NCBI RefSeq assembly: GCF_013177735.1
Contig: NZ_WOEZ01000087.1
Span: 1-41,619, forward strand
Direction of reading: 5' to 3'
Source: Paraburkholderia elongata
GTDB taxonomy: Bacteria; Pseudomonadota; Gammaproteobacteria; Burkholderiales; Burkholderiaceae
DNA: 41,619 nt
Positions within the stretch are counted from its first letter, which is position 1. Each line of letters begins with the position of its first letter. Below the pieces are notes generated by a model. The model was not told the DNA's origin. It ran no database searches and saw nothing but the letters and a program-made list of their open reading frames with translations. Shown here one piece after another: positions 33,339 to 41,619 of this stretch. Both the position numbers and the translations under genes were made by a program.

Positions 33339-34118
33339 ATGTCTGTCTATGAATCCAAAGTGCCGCGGGTACTGCTGACGAACGACGACGGTATCGACGC
33401 GCCCGGCCTCGCCGTGCTCGAAGCGGTTGCCGCCGAGCTCGCACACGAAGTCTGGGTGGTCGCGCCTGAGCACGATCAGAGCGGCACATCGCATTCGATC
33501 AGCCTGCATTCGCCGCTGCGAGTCAGCCGCCAGGGCGAGCGGCGTTTTGGCGTGGTGGGCACGCCGGGCGATTGTGTCGTGATGGGCGTGCGCCATCTGA
33601 TGCGCGACGCGCCGCCTACGCTGATTCTTTCCGGCGTCAATCGCGGCGGCAATCTCGGTGTGGAAACGATGTTCTCGGGCACGGTCGGCGCCGCGATGAC
33701 GGGCTTGTTGCTTGGGCTGCCATCCTTCGCGTTGAGCCAGACGTTCAGCGACCGCAACAAGGTACGCTGGGATACCGCGCGCGCACTCGCGCCAGGCGTG
33801 ATCCGCCAGTTGCTCGCGATCGAGCACGATACCCCCACCTGCCTGAACATCAATTTCCCCGACGTCGATGCGGCGTCCGCCGGTCCGCTCACGCCGAGCA
33901 AACAAGGCGTCGGACTAGTCGAAGATATCGAGGTGCTGCCGCAAGTCGATCCACGCGGCATCGAGTATCACTGGTTGCGGTTTCAACGCGGCACGCGTGC
34001 GAACGAGCCCGATAGCGAAACAGCCGTGGTGGCGTCGGGACGCGTGTCGGTTACGCCGCTTGCGTTCGATCGCACGGACGAACCCACTTTTGCGCGGCTC
34101 GCTGAGGCGTTGCGCTAA
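33339..34118 (+). CDS. surE: SurE 5'/3'-nucleotidase
   Basis: The protein is 259 aa, the usual length. The metal site is visible: LLTNDDGIDAPG near residue 15, VAPEHDQSGTSHSISL, and LSGVNRGGNLGVE, together binding a divalent metal. SurE removes phosphate from nucleoside monophosphates and short polyphosphates in the cytosol and is linked to stationary-phase survival. In most proteobacteria surE lies beside pcm and rpoS, but here neither is present, so this may be a second copy. The ribosome site is AGGAG, nine bases before ATG. The DUF4148-like gene converges on it 19 bp after the stop. Confidence 0.93.
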   Translation: MSVYESKVPRVLLTNDDGIDAPGLAVLEAVAAELAHEVWVVAPEHDQSGTSHSISLHSPLRVSRQGERRFGVVGTPGDCVVMGVRHLMRDAPPTLILSGVNRGGNLGVETMFSGTVGAAMTGLLLGLPSFALSQTFSDRNKVRWDTARALAPGVIRQLLAIEHDTPTCLNINFPDVDAASAGPLTPSKQGVGLVEDIEVLPQVDPRGIEYHWLRFQRGTRANEPDSETAVVASGRVSVTPLAFDRTDEPTFARLAEALR

Positions 34119-34136
34119 GCGGCGGTCTGCGCAGCT

Positions 34137-35096
34137 TCAGGGGCGCGGCGCGCCACTCATGCTCGGTGCGCCGCCGGGTCCGGCCGGGTCCGGATTGCCG
34201 AACGCGGGAAGACTGCCATCGGCGCGGGCGCGGGCGATTTCCGCGCGCACCTGTGCGCGTGTTGTCGGCCCGCCCTCCAAATTCAACACCGTGGCGGCGG
34301 CGGGCGCAGGCTGAGGTGCCGATTGTGCCGGTTGCACCGGTACCGCTTGCGCGGTTGGCTCGGCTTGCGGGCCTGGCGGCACTGCTGATGTCAGCCGTGG
34401 TGACAATGACACAGCAGGCGCGCTGGTTACGTCAGAGACTCCCTTTACCTCAGCCGAAACAGAGGATGACGAGTTCGCAACGGCGGGTGCGCCAACGCCA
34501 TTCGCTGTCCCGCTCGACATGCTACCCGCGCTAACAGCAGCTACTCCGGTTTCGGGATCCCTGCGGGTCTTCGCGTCACTGGAGGACGTACGGTTCGAGT
34601 GTGCGCGCGTCGCGAAGTGGCTTTCATGAGAGCGGCCGGTTTTCCCGGAAAACTGCGCCGAAGGTCGTGCCGATTTCGCCCCTTGCTGCGTCGGCTTCTC
34701 CACATGCACAGCGGCCAGCGTGTGCTGCGCCTGCTTCGCGCGCGCCTCGACTTCTCGTTGTAGCGCAAGAACCTGATCGTCGTCCCGGTGTGCTGACCGT
34801 ACCGCGTCCAGTTGCGCTTGCGCGGCGATCAGATCGTTGCGCTGCAGACTATTGCGCACCGCCTGGAGGTTCCCGGCAATGGCCGCAGCTGAATCGCTAC
34901 CTGCAACGACCGGTCCTGAAGTCACCGAACCGGTCACCATGTCGCCGCGTGTGTAATGAGCCGACGCATTGTCGCGCTCCAGGCCAAAATCGTCCGTCGA
35001 CAACCAGCTTTTGTCCGACTGCGAAATATAAGCTGCGATCGCAACCGCGCCGACAAATAGGCTCGTGAGAACGATCTTCCTGGGTTCGTTAACCAT
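34137..35096 (-). CDS. Membrane-anchored low-complexity protein with a DUF4148-like tail
   Basis: The protein is 319 aa. One N-terminal membrane segment (about 8-25, IVLTSLFVGAVAIAAYIS) anchors it, leaving most of the chain probably periplasmic. A short helical part follows (IAGNLQAVRNSLQRNDLIAA, with DQVLALQREVEARAKQAQ), then long Ser/Ala/Pro-rich low complexity. The last 45 residues hold TRAQVRAEIARARADGSLP, which resembles the DUF4148 motif of Burkholderia envelope proteins. The function is unknown. The helical part resembles the repeat-like helices of TPR-type proteins only vaguely. It stands alone in its orientation. Confidence 0.6.
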   Translation of the reverse strand: MVNEPRKIVLTSLFVGAVAIAAYISQSDKSWLSTDDFGLERDNASAHYTRGDMVTGSVTSGPVVAGSDSAAAIAGNLQAVRNSLQRNDLIAAQAQLDAVRSAHRDDDQVLALQREVEARAKQAQHTLAAVHVEKPTQQGAKSARPSAQFSGKTGRSHESHFATRAHSNRTSSSDAKTRRDPETGVAAVSAGSMSSGTANGVGAPAVANSSSSVSAEVKGVSDVTSAPAVSLSPRLTSAVPPGPQAEPTAQAVPVQPAQSAPQPAPAAATVLNLEGGPTTRAQVRAEIARARADGSLPAFGNPDPAGPGGAPSMSGAPRP

Positions 35097-35424
35097 GACG
35101 TCTCCCTCTCAAATCGTGAACATGCGCGTTTGCGGTATCGCAAACGTGCTCGAATTCATCAGAGGGTTCGCAGCGAATCAATCGATGCCGCCGCAACGAC
35201 CGCGAGTTCGGGCCGGTACAGTCATGTACGAATAAGAGTGCAAGCTGGATGCCTGCTATCTACTATTTATAGTCGCCAAACGTCGATTTGTCCGCTTGCG
35301 TGGGGCGTGTTGTCCGAAAGAGCCAGCTTACTGACCTTGCTTTCCTAGAACGATTGTTTGAACTGCGAAGCAATGAAAATTGAGTTTGAATCTGGCGTTT
35401 GAATTCAGCGAATACAGCGCACGT
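35097..35424. other. Intergenic region without a recognisable gene (328 bp)
   Basis: The region lies between the start of the DUF4148-like gene and the stop of the EamA transporter gene, both on the minus strand. Its second half is clearly richer in A+T than the surroundings. It should contain the promoter of the former, but no convincing -35/-10 pair, hairpin or small gene was identified. Confidence 0.5.
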
Positions 35425-36324
35425 CTACACGAGCGGCCCCTCAGTCTGCTTGCCGCGCACGGCAACCGCAATCGAGCTTCCGACAATCAACGCAATGCCG
35501 AACAGCGACATGCTGCCGATCGTCTCGCCCCACACGATATAGCCGAATAACGCAGCCCATACGATGCTGGTGTAGTTATACGGCGCGAGCGCACCGGCAT
35601 CGGCCTGTCGAAATGCCATCGTCATCAGCAACTGCCCTGCCGTGGCGAATCCGCCGAGCAACGCCATCACCGCGAGTGCCTGGATCGAAGGCGTGCGCCA
35701 CGCGAAAAATAACGATGCCCCGGCGACGATCGTGCCGATCACCGTGAAATACAACACCGTGGTGCCCGAATCGTCGGTGGCGCGAATCCGCTTGATCTGA
35801 ATGATCGATAACGCGCCGAAAAGTGCGCTCGAAATCAGCAGGACCGGACCGAGCCAACTCGAATGCGAACCGTCCGGTCGAACCACGAAAAGTACGCCGA
35901 CAAAACCGATCGCGGCGGCAAGCGCATCGCGCGGCTTGAGCGTTTCCTTCAGAAGCAGCGGTGCAAGAACGATGACCAGCAAGGTCTCCGAGTAAACGAT
36001 CGCCACCGCTTCGCTGAGCGGCACATAGGGCAGCCCTGCAAAGAATAGCCCCGAGGCGCCGAGCAACGTCAGCGCGCGCAAAGTCTGCCCACGCACATCC
36101 ATATGCCTGAGACGCTCGACAAGCGGTTTGCCGCGCAGGCAAACCGCTATCGCAGGCAACAAGCCGAACACCATCCGGAAGAACGTCACTTCATTGGACG
36201 GATAAGCGAGCGTCACGGATTTCGCCAAGGCATCGACGAGTGCGAAGCAGAACATCGAAACAAGAATCAGCGCAACGCTGCGCAGCGGCACGGCTGCATT
36301 CCGGACTGCAGTAATGGGCGGCAT
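35425..36324 (-). CDS. EamA/DMT-family transporter
   Basis: The protein is 299 aa from ATG 36324; the longer frame to 36573 adds 83 unrelated residues. Ten membrane segments in two EamA repeats are visible: the first begins LILVSMFCFALVDALAKS and includes ALTLLGASGLFFAGLPYVPLSEAVAI, the second begins LGPVLLISSALFGALSII and ends LFGIALIVGSSIAVAV. Members export amino acids or small metabolites, or import others, in the inner membrane. The substrate cannot be inferred. It is divergent from treA across a 358-bp gap. Confidence 0.88.
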   Translation of the reverse strand: MPPITAVRNAAVPLRSVALILVSMFCFALVDALAKSVTLAYPSNEVTFFRMVFGLLPAIAVCLRGKPLVERLRHMDVRGQTLRALTLLGASGLFFAGLPYVPLSEAVAIVYSETLLVIVLAPLLLKETLKPRDALAAAIGFVGVLFVVRPDGSHSSWLGPVLLISSALFGALSIIQIKRIRATDDSGTTVLYFTVIGTIVAGASLFFAWRTPSIQALAVMALLGGFATAGQLLMTMAFRQADAGALAPYNYTSIVWAALFGYIVWGETIGSMSLFGIALIVGSSIAVAVRGKQTEGPLV

Positions 36325-36682
36325 GAGTTTTCCCGGGAACGCGCGAAGCCGCGCGTCGCTTTGGTTGCGCCACGGTGAAAGGGTGGCGTAATCGGAAAAC
36401 GGATTATGCCTGCTGCTCCTCGCTCGATCGATTGGAAAAACCGGGCTTACCCATTGCGCACCGTGCCGGCAGGCGTGCTTAGTCAGCCGGTTGGCAGCGT
36501 GGATGCTGTCGACCGGCTGGTGCGGCGCATCCCATCGGCTTGCGCCGCGCACCTCGGCGTATTCCCCGCGCATAGTTTGAACCGCCCTCCGTTTTATGCG
36601 ATGCTACCCGCGCCCCAGCAAGCATGAGAAGAACAAGGGTGTGAGGCAGACCAATCCTGTTGTCCATTTCTCAGGAGGAGAC
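36325..36682. other. Divergent promoter region between the EamA gene and treA (358 bp)
   Basis: No convincing gene is present; a 73-codon plus-strand frame at 36406-36627 lacks a ribosome site and family resemblance. The region should carry promoters for both flanking genes. The treA ribosome site (AGGAGGAG) is at its right end. Confidence 0.5.
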
Positions 36683-38350
36683 ATGATTGTGTCATCGCAA
36701 CTACGCAGCATCGGCATCGCCCGTCGTATGACATTTCCCCCGTCAGTCAGCGCTTCCAGTTTAAGAAAAGCAGCCACCGTTTCCAGCTTCGTCTTCCTCA
36801 CTAGTCTCGCCGGCGTGTGCCACGCCGACACCCAGGTCGGCGGCACGCTTCCTCCCGCTCCCGACAAGCTATATGGCGATCTATTCGTGGCCGTGCAAAC
36901 CGCGCAGATCTATCCGGATCAAAAGACTTTCGTCGACGCTACGCCGAACGCCGATCCTGCCGCGATCGTGCAACTGTACGAACAGCAGAAGAACAATCCC
37001 GGCTTTTCGCTAGCGAATTTCGTCAACCAGTACTTCACCCCGCCGAGTGAGCCTGTCATCACGCCGCCCGCGAATCAGACGCTGCGCGAGCACATCAACT
37101 GGCTGTGGCCTGCCCTCACCCGCACCACGACGAGCGCGCCGGCGAACAGTTCGCTGATTCCGTTACCGAAGCCGTATGTGGTGCCGGGGGGCCGTTTCCG
37201 TGAGGGCTACTACTGGGATACGTACTTCACGATGCTGGGTTTGCAGGAATCGGGCCATGAAGATCTCGTCAACAACATGCTCGACAACTTCGCGTACGAG
37301 ATCGATACGTTCGGCCACATCCCAAACGGCAATCGCACCTACTATCTGGACCGTTCCCAACCGCCGTTCTTCTCGTACATGGTGGCGCTGGCAGCGAAGG
37401 TCGAAGGCCGCGGCGTCTATCAGAAGTATTTGCCGGCCCTGCGCAAGGAGTATGCGTACTGGATGCAGGGGGAAGCCTCGACGCAGCCGGGCCAGGCGAC
37501 GCGCAACGTCGTCGTGATGCCGGATCGTACGGTGCTCAACCGCTACTGGGACGAACTCGATACGCCGCGTGACGAGTCGTATCTGGAGGACATCCAGACC
37601 GCCAAACAGGCGACGGGCCGCGATCCGAATGAGGTCTACCGCGAATTGCGGGCGACCGCCGAGAGCGGCTGGGATTTCAGCTCCCGCTGGTTCGGCGACA
37701 ACATGACACTAGCGACGGTGCGCACCACGTCGATTATCCCGGTTGATCTGAACAGCCTCATGTTTCACCTGGAAATCACTATCGCGAAAGGCTGCGGCGA
37801 GACGCGCGATTTCCGCTGTGTCGGCGAGTTCGCTGAGCGCGCCGCGAAACGGGCGCTCGGTATCAACCGGTACTTGTGGAATACCAAAGGCTACTACGGC
37901 GATTACGACTGGACGCTCGCGAAACCGCGCGACAACAAGACCGCGGCGATGGTGTTTCCGTTGTGGGTCGGCGCGGCGTGGCCGGAACGCGCGCAAAAGA
38001 CGGCCCAGCAGGTGCAGTCCATCCTGCTGCAACCCGGCGGCCTTGCGACGACCACCTACACCACCACGCAGCAATGGGATGCACCGAACGGCTGGGCGCC
38101 CTTGCACTGGGTCGCGATCGAAGGCCTGAAACGCTATGGCCAGGACGCGCTGGCGCAGCAGATCGGCACGCGCTTTCTGGCTGACGTGAAAGGCGTTTAT
38201 GCAACGGAGAAGAAGCTGGTCGAAAAGTACGTGGTGGAAGGTGCGGGCACCGGTGGTGGTGGCGGTGGCGAGTATCCGTTGCAGGACGGCTTTGGATGGA
38301 CCAATGGAGTGACGCTCAAGCTACTCGATCTGTATAGTCCGGGCGAGTGA
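36683..38350 (+). CDS. treA: Periplasmic alpha,alpha-trehalase (GH37)
   Basis: The protein is 555 aa from ATG 36683, preceded by a strong ribosome site (AGGAGGAG). A signal peptide ends near residue 52 (GVCHADTQ); it is long, so the mature start is approximate. Both trehalase signatures are present: [15 protein letters not shown] and [13 protein letters not shown]. The catalytic acid is the Asp in [11 protein letters not shown] and the base is in the glycine-rich segment [16 protein letters not shown], as in E. coli TreA. It splits trehalose into two glucose molecules in the periplasm, for carbon use or osmotic recycling. The gene has its own leader and ends at a strong hairpin. Confidence 0.95.
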   Translation: MIVSSQLRSIGIARRMTFPPSVSASSLRKAATVSSFVFLTSLAGVCHADTQVGGTLPPAPDKLYGDLFVAVQTAQIYPDQKTFVDATPNADPAAIVQLYEQQKNNPGFSLANFVNQYFTPPSEPVITPPANQTLREHINWLWPALTRTTTSAPANSSLIPLPKPYVVPGGRFREGYYWDTYFTMLGLQESGHEDLVNNMLDNFAYEIDTFGHIPNGNRTYYLDRSQPPFFSYMVALAAKVEGRGVYQKYLPALRKEYAYWMQGEASTQPGQATRNVVVMPDRTVLNRYWDELDTPRDESYLEDIQTAKQATGRDPNEVYRELRATAESGWDFSSRWFGDNMTLATVRTTSIIPVDLNSLMFHLEITIAKGCGETRDFRCVGEFAERAAKRALGINRYLWNTKGYYGDYDWTLAKPRDNKTAAMVFPLWVGAAWPERAQKTAQQVQSILLQPGGLATTTYTTTQQWDAPNGWAPLHWVAIEGLKRYGQDALAQQIGTRFLADVKGVYATEKKLVEKYVVEGAGTGGGGGGEYPLQDGFGWTNGVTLKLLDLYSPGE

Positions 38351-38376
38351 TCCGCAGGGCAAAGCAATGCAAGGAG

Positions 38377-38407
38377 GCGCACACGTCACCGGGGGTGGCG
38401 TGTGCGC
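38377..38407. terminator. Hairpin between convergent treA and wrbA
   Basis: GCGCACACG pairs perfectly with CGTGTGCGC. An inner CACC-GGG-GGTG stem extends the hairpin, giving 13 base pairs with one mismatch. It lies between the treA and wrbA stop codons and could act on both strands. No adjacent T-run is present. Confidence 0.55.
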
Positions 38408-38429
38408 GGTAGCGCCGATACCAAACAGA

Positions 38430-39050
38430 TTATTTTGCCGCGAGTTTCGCGGCGATCTGGGCAACGTGCCGGCCCTGGAAGCGAGCAATGGCCAGTTCGT
38501 TCTCGCTTGGCAGGCGTGAGCCGTCTCCCTTGGTGATCGTGGTCGCGCCATACGGCGTGCCGCCCGAGATTTCGTCCATGTTGAGCAAACGCGGCTCGGA
38601 ATACGGCACACCGACGATCACCATGCCCTGATGCAGCAGCGTGCTATGAAAGCTCGTGATCGTGGTCTCCTGCCCGCCATGCTGGCTCGCGGTGCTGGAG
38701 AACACGCTGCCAACCTTGCCGATCAGCCCGCCGCTCATCCACAAACCGCCGGTCTGATCGAGGAAATTGCGCATCTGCGCGCACATGTTGCCAAAGCGTG
38801 TGGGCGTGCCGAAAATAATGGCGTCCGCATTGCCCAGTTGCTCGACCGTTGCCACCGGCACGTGCGCAAACGCCGCGCGCGCCGCTTTGGCGCCGCTCTT
38901 CTCCAGTACCTCGTCGGGCGTCAGTTCCGCCACCTGATACAGCGAGACGTCCGTATCGGCCACCTCGCGCGCACCCTCCACCACAGCCTCGGCCATTCGA
39001 TAAATGTGCCCGTACATGCTGTAGAACACCACCTGAATCCTGGTTGCCAT
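38430..39050 (-). CDS. wrbA: WrbA-type NAD(P)H:quinone oxidoreductase
   Basis: The protein is 206 aa. It is a flavodoxin-like protein with the FMN phosphate loop [14 protein letters not shown] near the N-terminus, the WrbA signature [21 protein letters not shown] and the C-terminal [13 protein letters not shown]. WrbA forms tetramers with FMN and reduces quinones by two electrons, which avoids semiquinone radicals. It lies 85 bp downstream of the DJ-1-type gene on the same strand, and both protect against reactive carbonyl or quinone stress, so a shared transcript is plausible. Confidence 0.94.
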   Translation of the reverse strand: MATRIQVVFYSMYGHIYRMAEAVVEGAREVADTDVSLYQVAELTPDEVLEKSGAKAARAAFAHVPVATVEQLGNADAIIFGTPTRFGNMCAQMRNFLDQTGGLWMSGGLIGKVGSVFSSTASQHGGQETTITSFHSTLLHQGMVIVGVPYSEPRLLNMDEISGGTPYGATTITKGDGSRLPSENELAIARFQGRHVAQIAAKLAAK

Positions 39051-39135
39051 TGTCGTCCTCCGGGTTGGTCAGATCACGCCTATGTCACCTTCACGTCATT
39101 TCACTTTCACATCGCCCATCTACTTCACTGAACTC

Positions 39136-39819
39136 TCACGTAACGCCGAGTTTCGCGAGCAGCGCTTTGGCCGCTGCTTCCGACGAAGCGGGATTCTGCC
39201 CCGTAATCAGATTGCCCGCGATCACGACATGCGACTGCCAATCCGGCCCCTTCGAATACCTGCCGCCGTTCTTCTTCAACATATCTTCGACGAGGAAAGG
39301 CACCACCTCGGTAAGACCGACTGCTGCTTCCTCGGAATTGGCAAAGCCGGTAACCGGTTTATCGCGCACGAGCGGCGCTTTATCCGGCGCCTTCGTATGG
39401 CGTAGCACACCGGGCGCGTGGCATACCGCGGCAACAGGCTTTCCTGCAGCGTAGATCGCTTCGATAAGGGCAATTGAATGCGGGTCTTCGGCGAGATCCC
39501 ACAGCGGTCCGTGACCGCCAGGATAGAACACGGCGTCATAGTCCGCAGCCGACACGTTGGAAAGCTTCACGGTATTCGCCAACGCGGCTTGCGCGTCGGT
39601 GTCCTTCCTGAATCGGCGGGTCGCGTCGGTCTGCGCATCCGGATCGTCGCTCTTCGGGTCGAGCGGCGGTTGGCCGCCTTTGGGCGAAGCGAGCGTCATC
39701 TCGACGCCGGCATCCTTGAACACGTAATAGGGCGCGGCAAACTCTTCGAGCCAGAAACCGGTTTTCCGGCCTGTATTGCCGAGCTGGTCATGTGAAGTCA
39801 GCACCACCAGTATCTTCAT
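39136..39819 (-). CDS. DJ-1/PfpI-family protein (class I glutamine-amidotransferase-like)
   Basis: The protein is 227 aa. It has the DJ-1/Hsp31-type fold: MKILVVLTSHDQLGNTGRKTG, then FWLEEFAAPYYVF with the conserved Glu, YDAVFYPGGHGPLWDL, and the nucleophile elbow AVCHAPGVL with the catalytic Cys followed by His. The closest group is the Hsp31/YajL-like glyoxalases, which convert methylglyoxal to lactate or repair glycated molecules. The start follows GAGGTTTCC, a reasonable ribosome site. It lies upstream of wrbA in the same direction. Confidence 0.88.
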   Translation of the reverse strand: MKILVVLTSHDQLGNTGRKTGFWLEEFAAPYYVFKDAGVEMTLASPKGGQPPLDPKSDDPDAQTDATRRFRKDTDAQAALANTVKLSNVSAADYDAVFYPGGHGPLWDLAEDPHSIALIEAIYAAGKPVAAVCHAPGVLRHTKAPDKAPLVRDKPVTGFANSEEAAVGLTEVVPFLVEDMLKKNGGRYSKGPDWQSHVVIAGNLITGQNPASSEAAAKALLAKLGVT

Positions 39820-40058
39820 GGAAACCTCGCGAGCAAGTTCAATTCGCGTTGCGCCAAGCCGTCGAGCGGCGTCGCCGGCTTCAGGCGTTCTGGCAGTATA
39901 GGCGGCTATCCGGAACGCAGAAGAGGTTTTCCGGTTTTGCTGCGCACGCCTTTCGCGGCGTGCAGCCTACCGCCACCGCAGCGCGTCGCGCGACTAGCAA
40001 AGGTGCGCGACCGACACGATTCGGCGGACGGCCGCACCGGTCACATCAAAACGCCGCT

Positions 40059-40694
40059 TCAGACAACATAAATTTCAGGGTTGTCTACCAATGGCAAAAA
40101 CTGCCCTGTGCGTCCATCAAGAGCAAGCATCGCGCCACTTTCGATATTGAAAATCCAGCCGTGCAGTCGCAGTGTTTTGTTCGCGAGACCCACGGCCACC
40201 GATGGATGAGTGCGAATGTTCGCGAGTTGAGCCATCACGTTATCTTTGACGAGGGCGTCGAGACGCTCGGCATCCGATGCGTAAGTTCGCGACGCGTTGA
40301 TCGCTTTCGCCGCGTCAGCGTGACGGAGCCAACCCGCCACTGCCGGCAGATGGTCGAGGTTCTTGCACGTGCAGATCGCCGTCATCGCCCCGCAATTGGA
40401 GTGACCGCAAATCACGATATCCCGCACGCCCAGTACCGCCACCGCGTATTCGACGGTGGCCGACACCCCACCCGGCTCCGGGCCGTAAGACGGCACGATG
40501 TTGCCCGCGTTGCGGATGACGAACAGCGCGCCGGGCTCCACCTGTGTCAGTAATTCGGGAACGACACGGCTGTCCGAGCAGGTCACGAACAGCGTGCTTG
40601 GACTTTGCGCAATCGACAAACGTTTGAACAATGCGCTCTGCTGCGGGAAGACTTCGCGTTGAAAGCGGATGAATCCTTCGATGATTTCCTGCAC
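40059..40694 (-). CDS. Beta-class carbonic anhydrase
   Basis: The protein is 211 aa starting at GTG 40694 with GGAGA six bases upstream. The zinc site is complete: Cys39 ([12 protein letters not shown]), His98 and Cys101 ([10 protein letters not shown]), with the catalytic dyad Asp41 and Arg43. It interconverts CO2 and bicarbonate in the cytosol, supplying carboxylases. A possible -10 (TATAGT at 40780-40775, minus strand) lies about 80 bp upstream. The group II intron remnant ends 186 bp upstream of the gene. No metabolic partner gene adjoins it, and any link to CO2 made by CO dehydrogenase is only a suggestion. Confidence 0.94.
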   Translation of the reverse strand: MQEIIEGFIRFQREVFPQQSALFKRLSIAQSPSTLFVTCSDSRVVPELLTQVEPGALFVIRNAGNIVPSYGPEPGGVSATVEYAVAVLGVRDIVICGHSNCGAMTAICTCKNLDHLPAVAGWLRHADAAKAINASRTYASDAERLDALVKDNVMAQLANIRTHPSVAVGLANKTLRLHGWIFNIESGAMLALDGRTGQFLPLVDNPEIYVV

Positions 40695-40880
40695 GACGTT
40701 CTCCGGATGATCAAAGCCTCAGCCTGCCGAGCCTGCTGCAAAGGTCCAAGGCGTGGCTGCAATCGGTTCGCGCGACTATACCGCAGCCTCGGTCGCCGCC
40801 TCATCCCTCAACGGACTTGAGGGCCCCAGAAGTCAATCCTGAAGCACAAACTGTACGCCCGCGCATACCCACTCCGAAGA

Positions 40881-41396
40881 ATCGGGATAGGGGCAGGCCT
40901 CACGGCCCGACCCCTCCCACACCACCGTGCGTACGGGTCCGTACACGGCGGTTCGGATCGGTTAACCGGCTAGCTGCGTAACGATGGAAGTCCGAGGGAG
41001 CCAAGATAGCGAATGGTGAGCGCACGTTGCAGGGCGGGACTGTTACTCAGACGCCATGCATCATGCGGGGACCCGACCGTTTGGGCGGCCAGATCCCGAG
41101 CAACACCGCGGGCTGCCAACTCCCTGAACCGTGTGGAGCTGTTCTTCCACTGTTTCCAGAAGACACAGCGAACACGGCGTCGTACCCACTCATCCAGCCG
41201 CTGTAGTGTGCTGGGCGTCTCGCAGAAACCGAAGTAGCCGCGCCACCCTGTGAGGTAGCGTTTCAGCCGCTCCATTAACTGTTCGATGCTGATCCCTCGT
41301 GTGCGTTGGGTCAGTTCCCGGATTCGATCCTTGAAACGGTCCAGAGCCTTGGGCGCGATGCGCCGTTTGGTCTGTGCCCGGTTCGAGAAGGGGAGA
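40881..41396 (-). mobile_element. 3' part of a group II intron (outer intron) with domains V and VI
   Basis: On the minus strand the maturase tail (ends 40970) is followed by a 34-nt domain V at 40954-40921 (GAACCGCCGTGTACGG, loop ACCC, then GTACGCACGGTGGT). A domain VI stem follows at 40920-40881, ending in AT, an allowed AY intron end. The 3' boundary is therefore near 40881. The maturase frame of this intron is interrupted by the other intron at about 41396. Confidence 0.75.
40970..41396 (-). pseudogene. Group II intron maturase, C-terminal part, interrupted by a second intron
   Basis: About 140 residues are the C-terminal maturase region of a group II intron-encoded protein: FSNRAQTKRRIAPKALDRF, then RGISIEQLMERLKRYLTGWRGYFGFCETPS, then WVRRRVRCVFWKQWK, LAAQTVGSPHDAWRLSNSPAL and LGSLGLPSL. 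These are the GIIM/domain X blocks that bind the intron RNA and help it splice. No HNH endonuclease domain follows. The reverse-transcriptase half is not present upstream; instead another group II intron's 3' end occurs there, so the frame is split. The open frame running up to 41533 reads through the other intron's domains V and VI and is not protein-coding there. Confidence 0.8.
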
Positions 41397-41619
41397 GTAG
41401 CCCGGAGGAGTCGCACCCCCAGGCTCTCGTAGAACGGTGCGTGAGCCTCTCGACTCACACCGCTCCTATCAGGCAAACGTACCGACCATACCGCGTCGCC
41501 AGTGCACGAAGAGGTCCGGACGCGTAGCAGCAAGCTGCTGAAGAAACTGGCTCGCCCGGATCTTGTGAGCCTTGAAGCGCTTGAACTTGCGCATCGCCCA
41601 CGCCAGCAACGTCTGATTG
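41397..41619 (-). mobile_element. 3' part of a second group II intron inserted in the first (continues past the window)
   Basis: After the maturase stop at 41469, a canonical 35-nt domain V lies at 41465-41431: GAGCGGTGTGAGT, loop CGAGAGG, then the pairing CTCACGCACCGTTCT with the AGC triad. A domain VI stem (AGCCTGGGGG pairing with TCCTCCGGGCT) follows and ends near 41397 with AC. Directly after it the outer intron's maturase frame resumes. The 5' part lies outside the window. Confidence 0.8.
41469..41618 (-). CDS. Group II intron maturase, last 49 residues (inner intron)
   Basis: The frame enters from beyond the right edge and ends in TGA at 41471-41469. It reads NQTLLAWAMRKFKRFKAHK, then ASQFLQQLAATRPDLFVHW, and ends MVGTFA, the C-terminal end of many bacterial group II intron reverse transcriptase/maturases. 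No HNH endonuclease domain follows. It lies just before domain V, the normal position for an intron-encoded protein end. Confidence 0.75.
   Translation of the reverse strand, partial: NQTLLAWAMRKFKRFKAHKIRASQFLQQLAATRPDLFVHWRRGMVGTFA

Noticed and set aside
36406..36627. A 73-codon plus-strand frame in the gap before treA
   Set aside because: No ribosome site, no recognisable motif, and composition consistent with random GC-rich sequence.
39939..39968. A GC-rich hairpin (GCTGC/GCAGC with inner ACGCC/GGCGT) between the DJ-1 and carbonic anhydrase genes
   Set aside because: The stem has a 2-nt bulge, lies about 90-120 bp past the carbonic anhydrase stop codon, and has no T-run on either side, so a terminator call is not supported.
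41397..41533. N-terminal part of the long open frame that enters the outer intron maturase from 41533
   Set aside because: This stretch reads through domain V and domain VI of the inner group II intron, so the frame there is accidental and not part of the protein.

Overview
The window is about 41.6 kb of high-GC DNA with Burkholderiaceae-type gene content, most likely a Paraburkholderia chromosome or megaplasmid. The reasons are many single-gene catabolic and regulatory units, a heme-PAS/LytTR regulator that closely resembles RcoM-1 of Burkholderia xenovorans as I remember it, a DUF4148-like protein, a MocR regulator and IS1634-type transposases. No tRNA, rRNA or CRISPR array was seen.

Layout. 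Positions 1-2060 hold two truncated IS1634-type transposases in tandem, next to a decayed FAD-linked oxidase gene (1931-3778) that has a nonsense codon and a lost C-terminus. Positions 3801-15082 are housekeeping and accessory genes: a phytochelatin-synthase-like lipoprotein, a DUF1289 protein, a diguanylate cyclase, a membrane protein with a 36-bp tandem repeat, a metallophosphoesterase/cupredoxin pair, a small protein plus an orphan heme-type membrane domain, GST, ArsR and LysR regulators, a HAD hydrolase, a patatin and a cysteine-cluster protein. Positions 15114-19315 form an amino-acid unit: a Liv-type binding protein and a DadA-like oxidase, divergent from a MocR regulator, with a shared intergenic region carrying candidate operators. 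19438-20523 encodes a TIGR03118-type lipoprotein.

The core of the window (20674-30293) is a complete aerobic CO-oxidation locus. The minus strand encodes coxM-coxS-coxL-coxG-coxD-coxE-coxF and a MocA-like nucleotidyltransferase in a tight operon with several start/stop overlaps. CoxL has the VAYRCSFR loop of true form I Mo/Cu CO dehydrogenase. The divergent gene is rcoM, the CO sensor, with its heme ligands conserved. The 430 bp between them carry two repeat arrays with about 20-bp spacing, one per promoter. CoxF has an extra C-terminal YHS metal-binding domain, which may relate to copper insertion. No carbon-fixation genes are seen, so the locus suggests use of CO as an energy supplement.

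Positions 30364-40694 carry a sigma-54 activator (VpsR-like), an epoxide hydrolase, a SurE nucleotidase, a DUF4148-like protein, an EamA transporter, periplasmic trehalase, WrbA, a DJ-1/PfpI protein and beta carbonic anhydrase. The right edge (40881-41619) contains the 3' parts of two group II introns, one inserted inside the maturase gene of the other. This is a nested (twintron-like) arrangement cut by the window edge.
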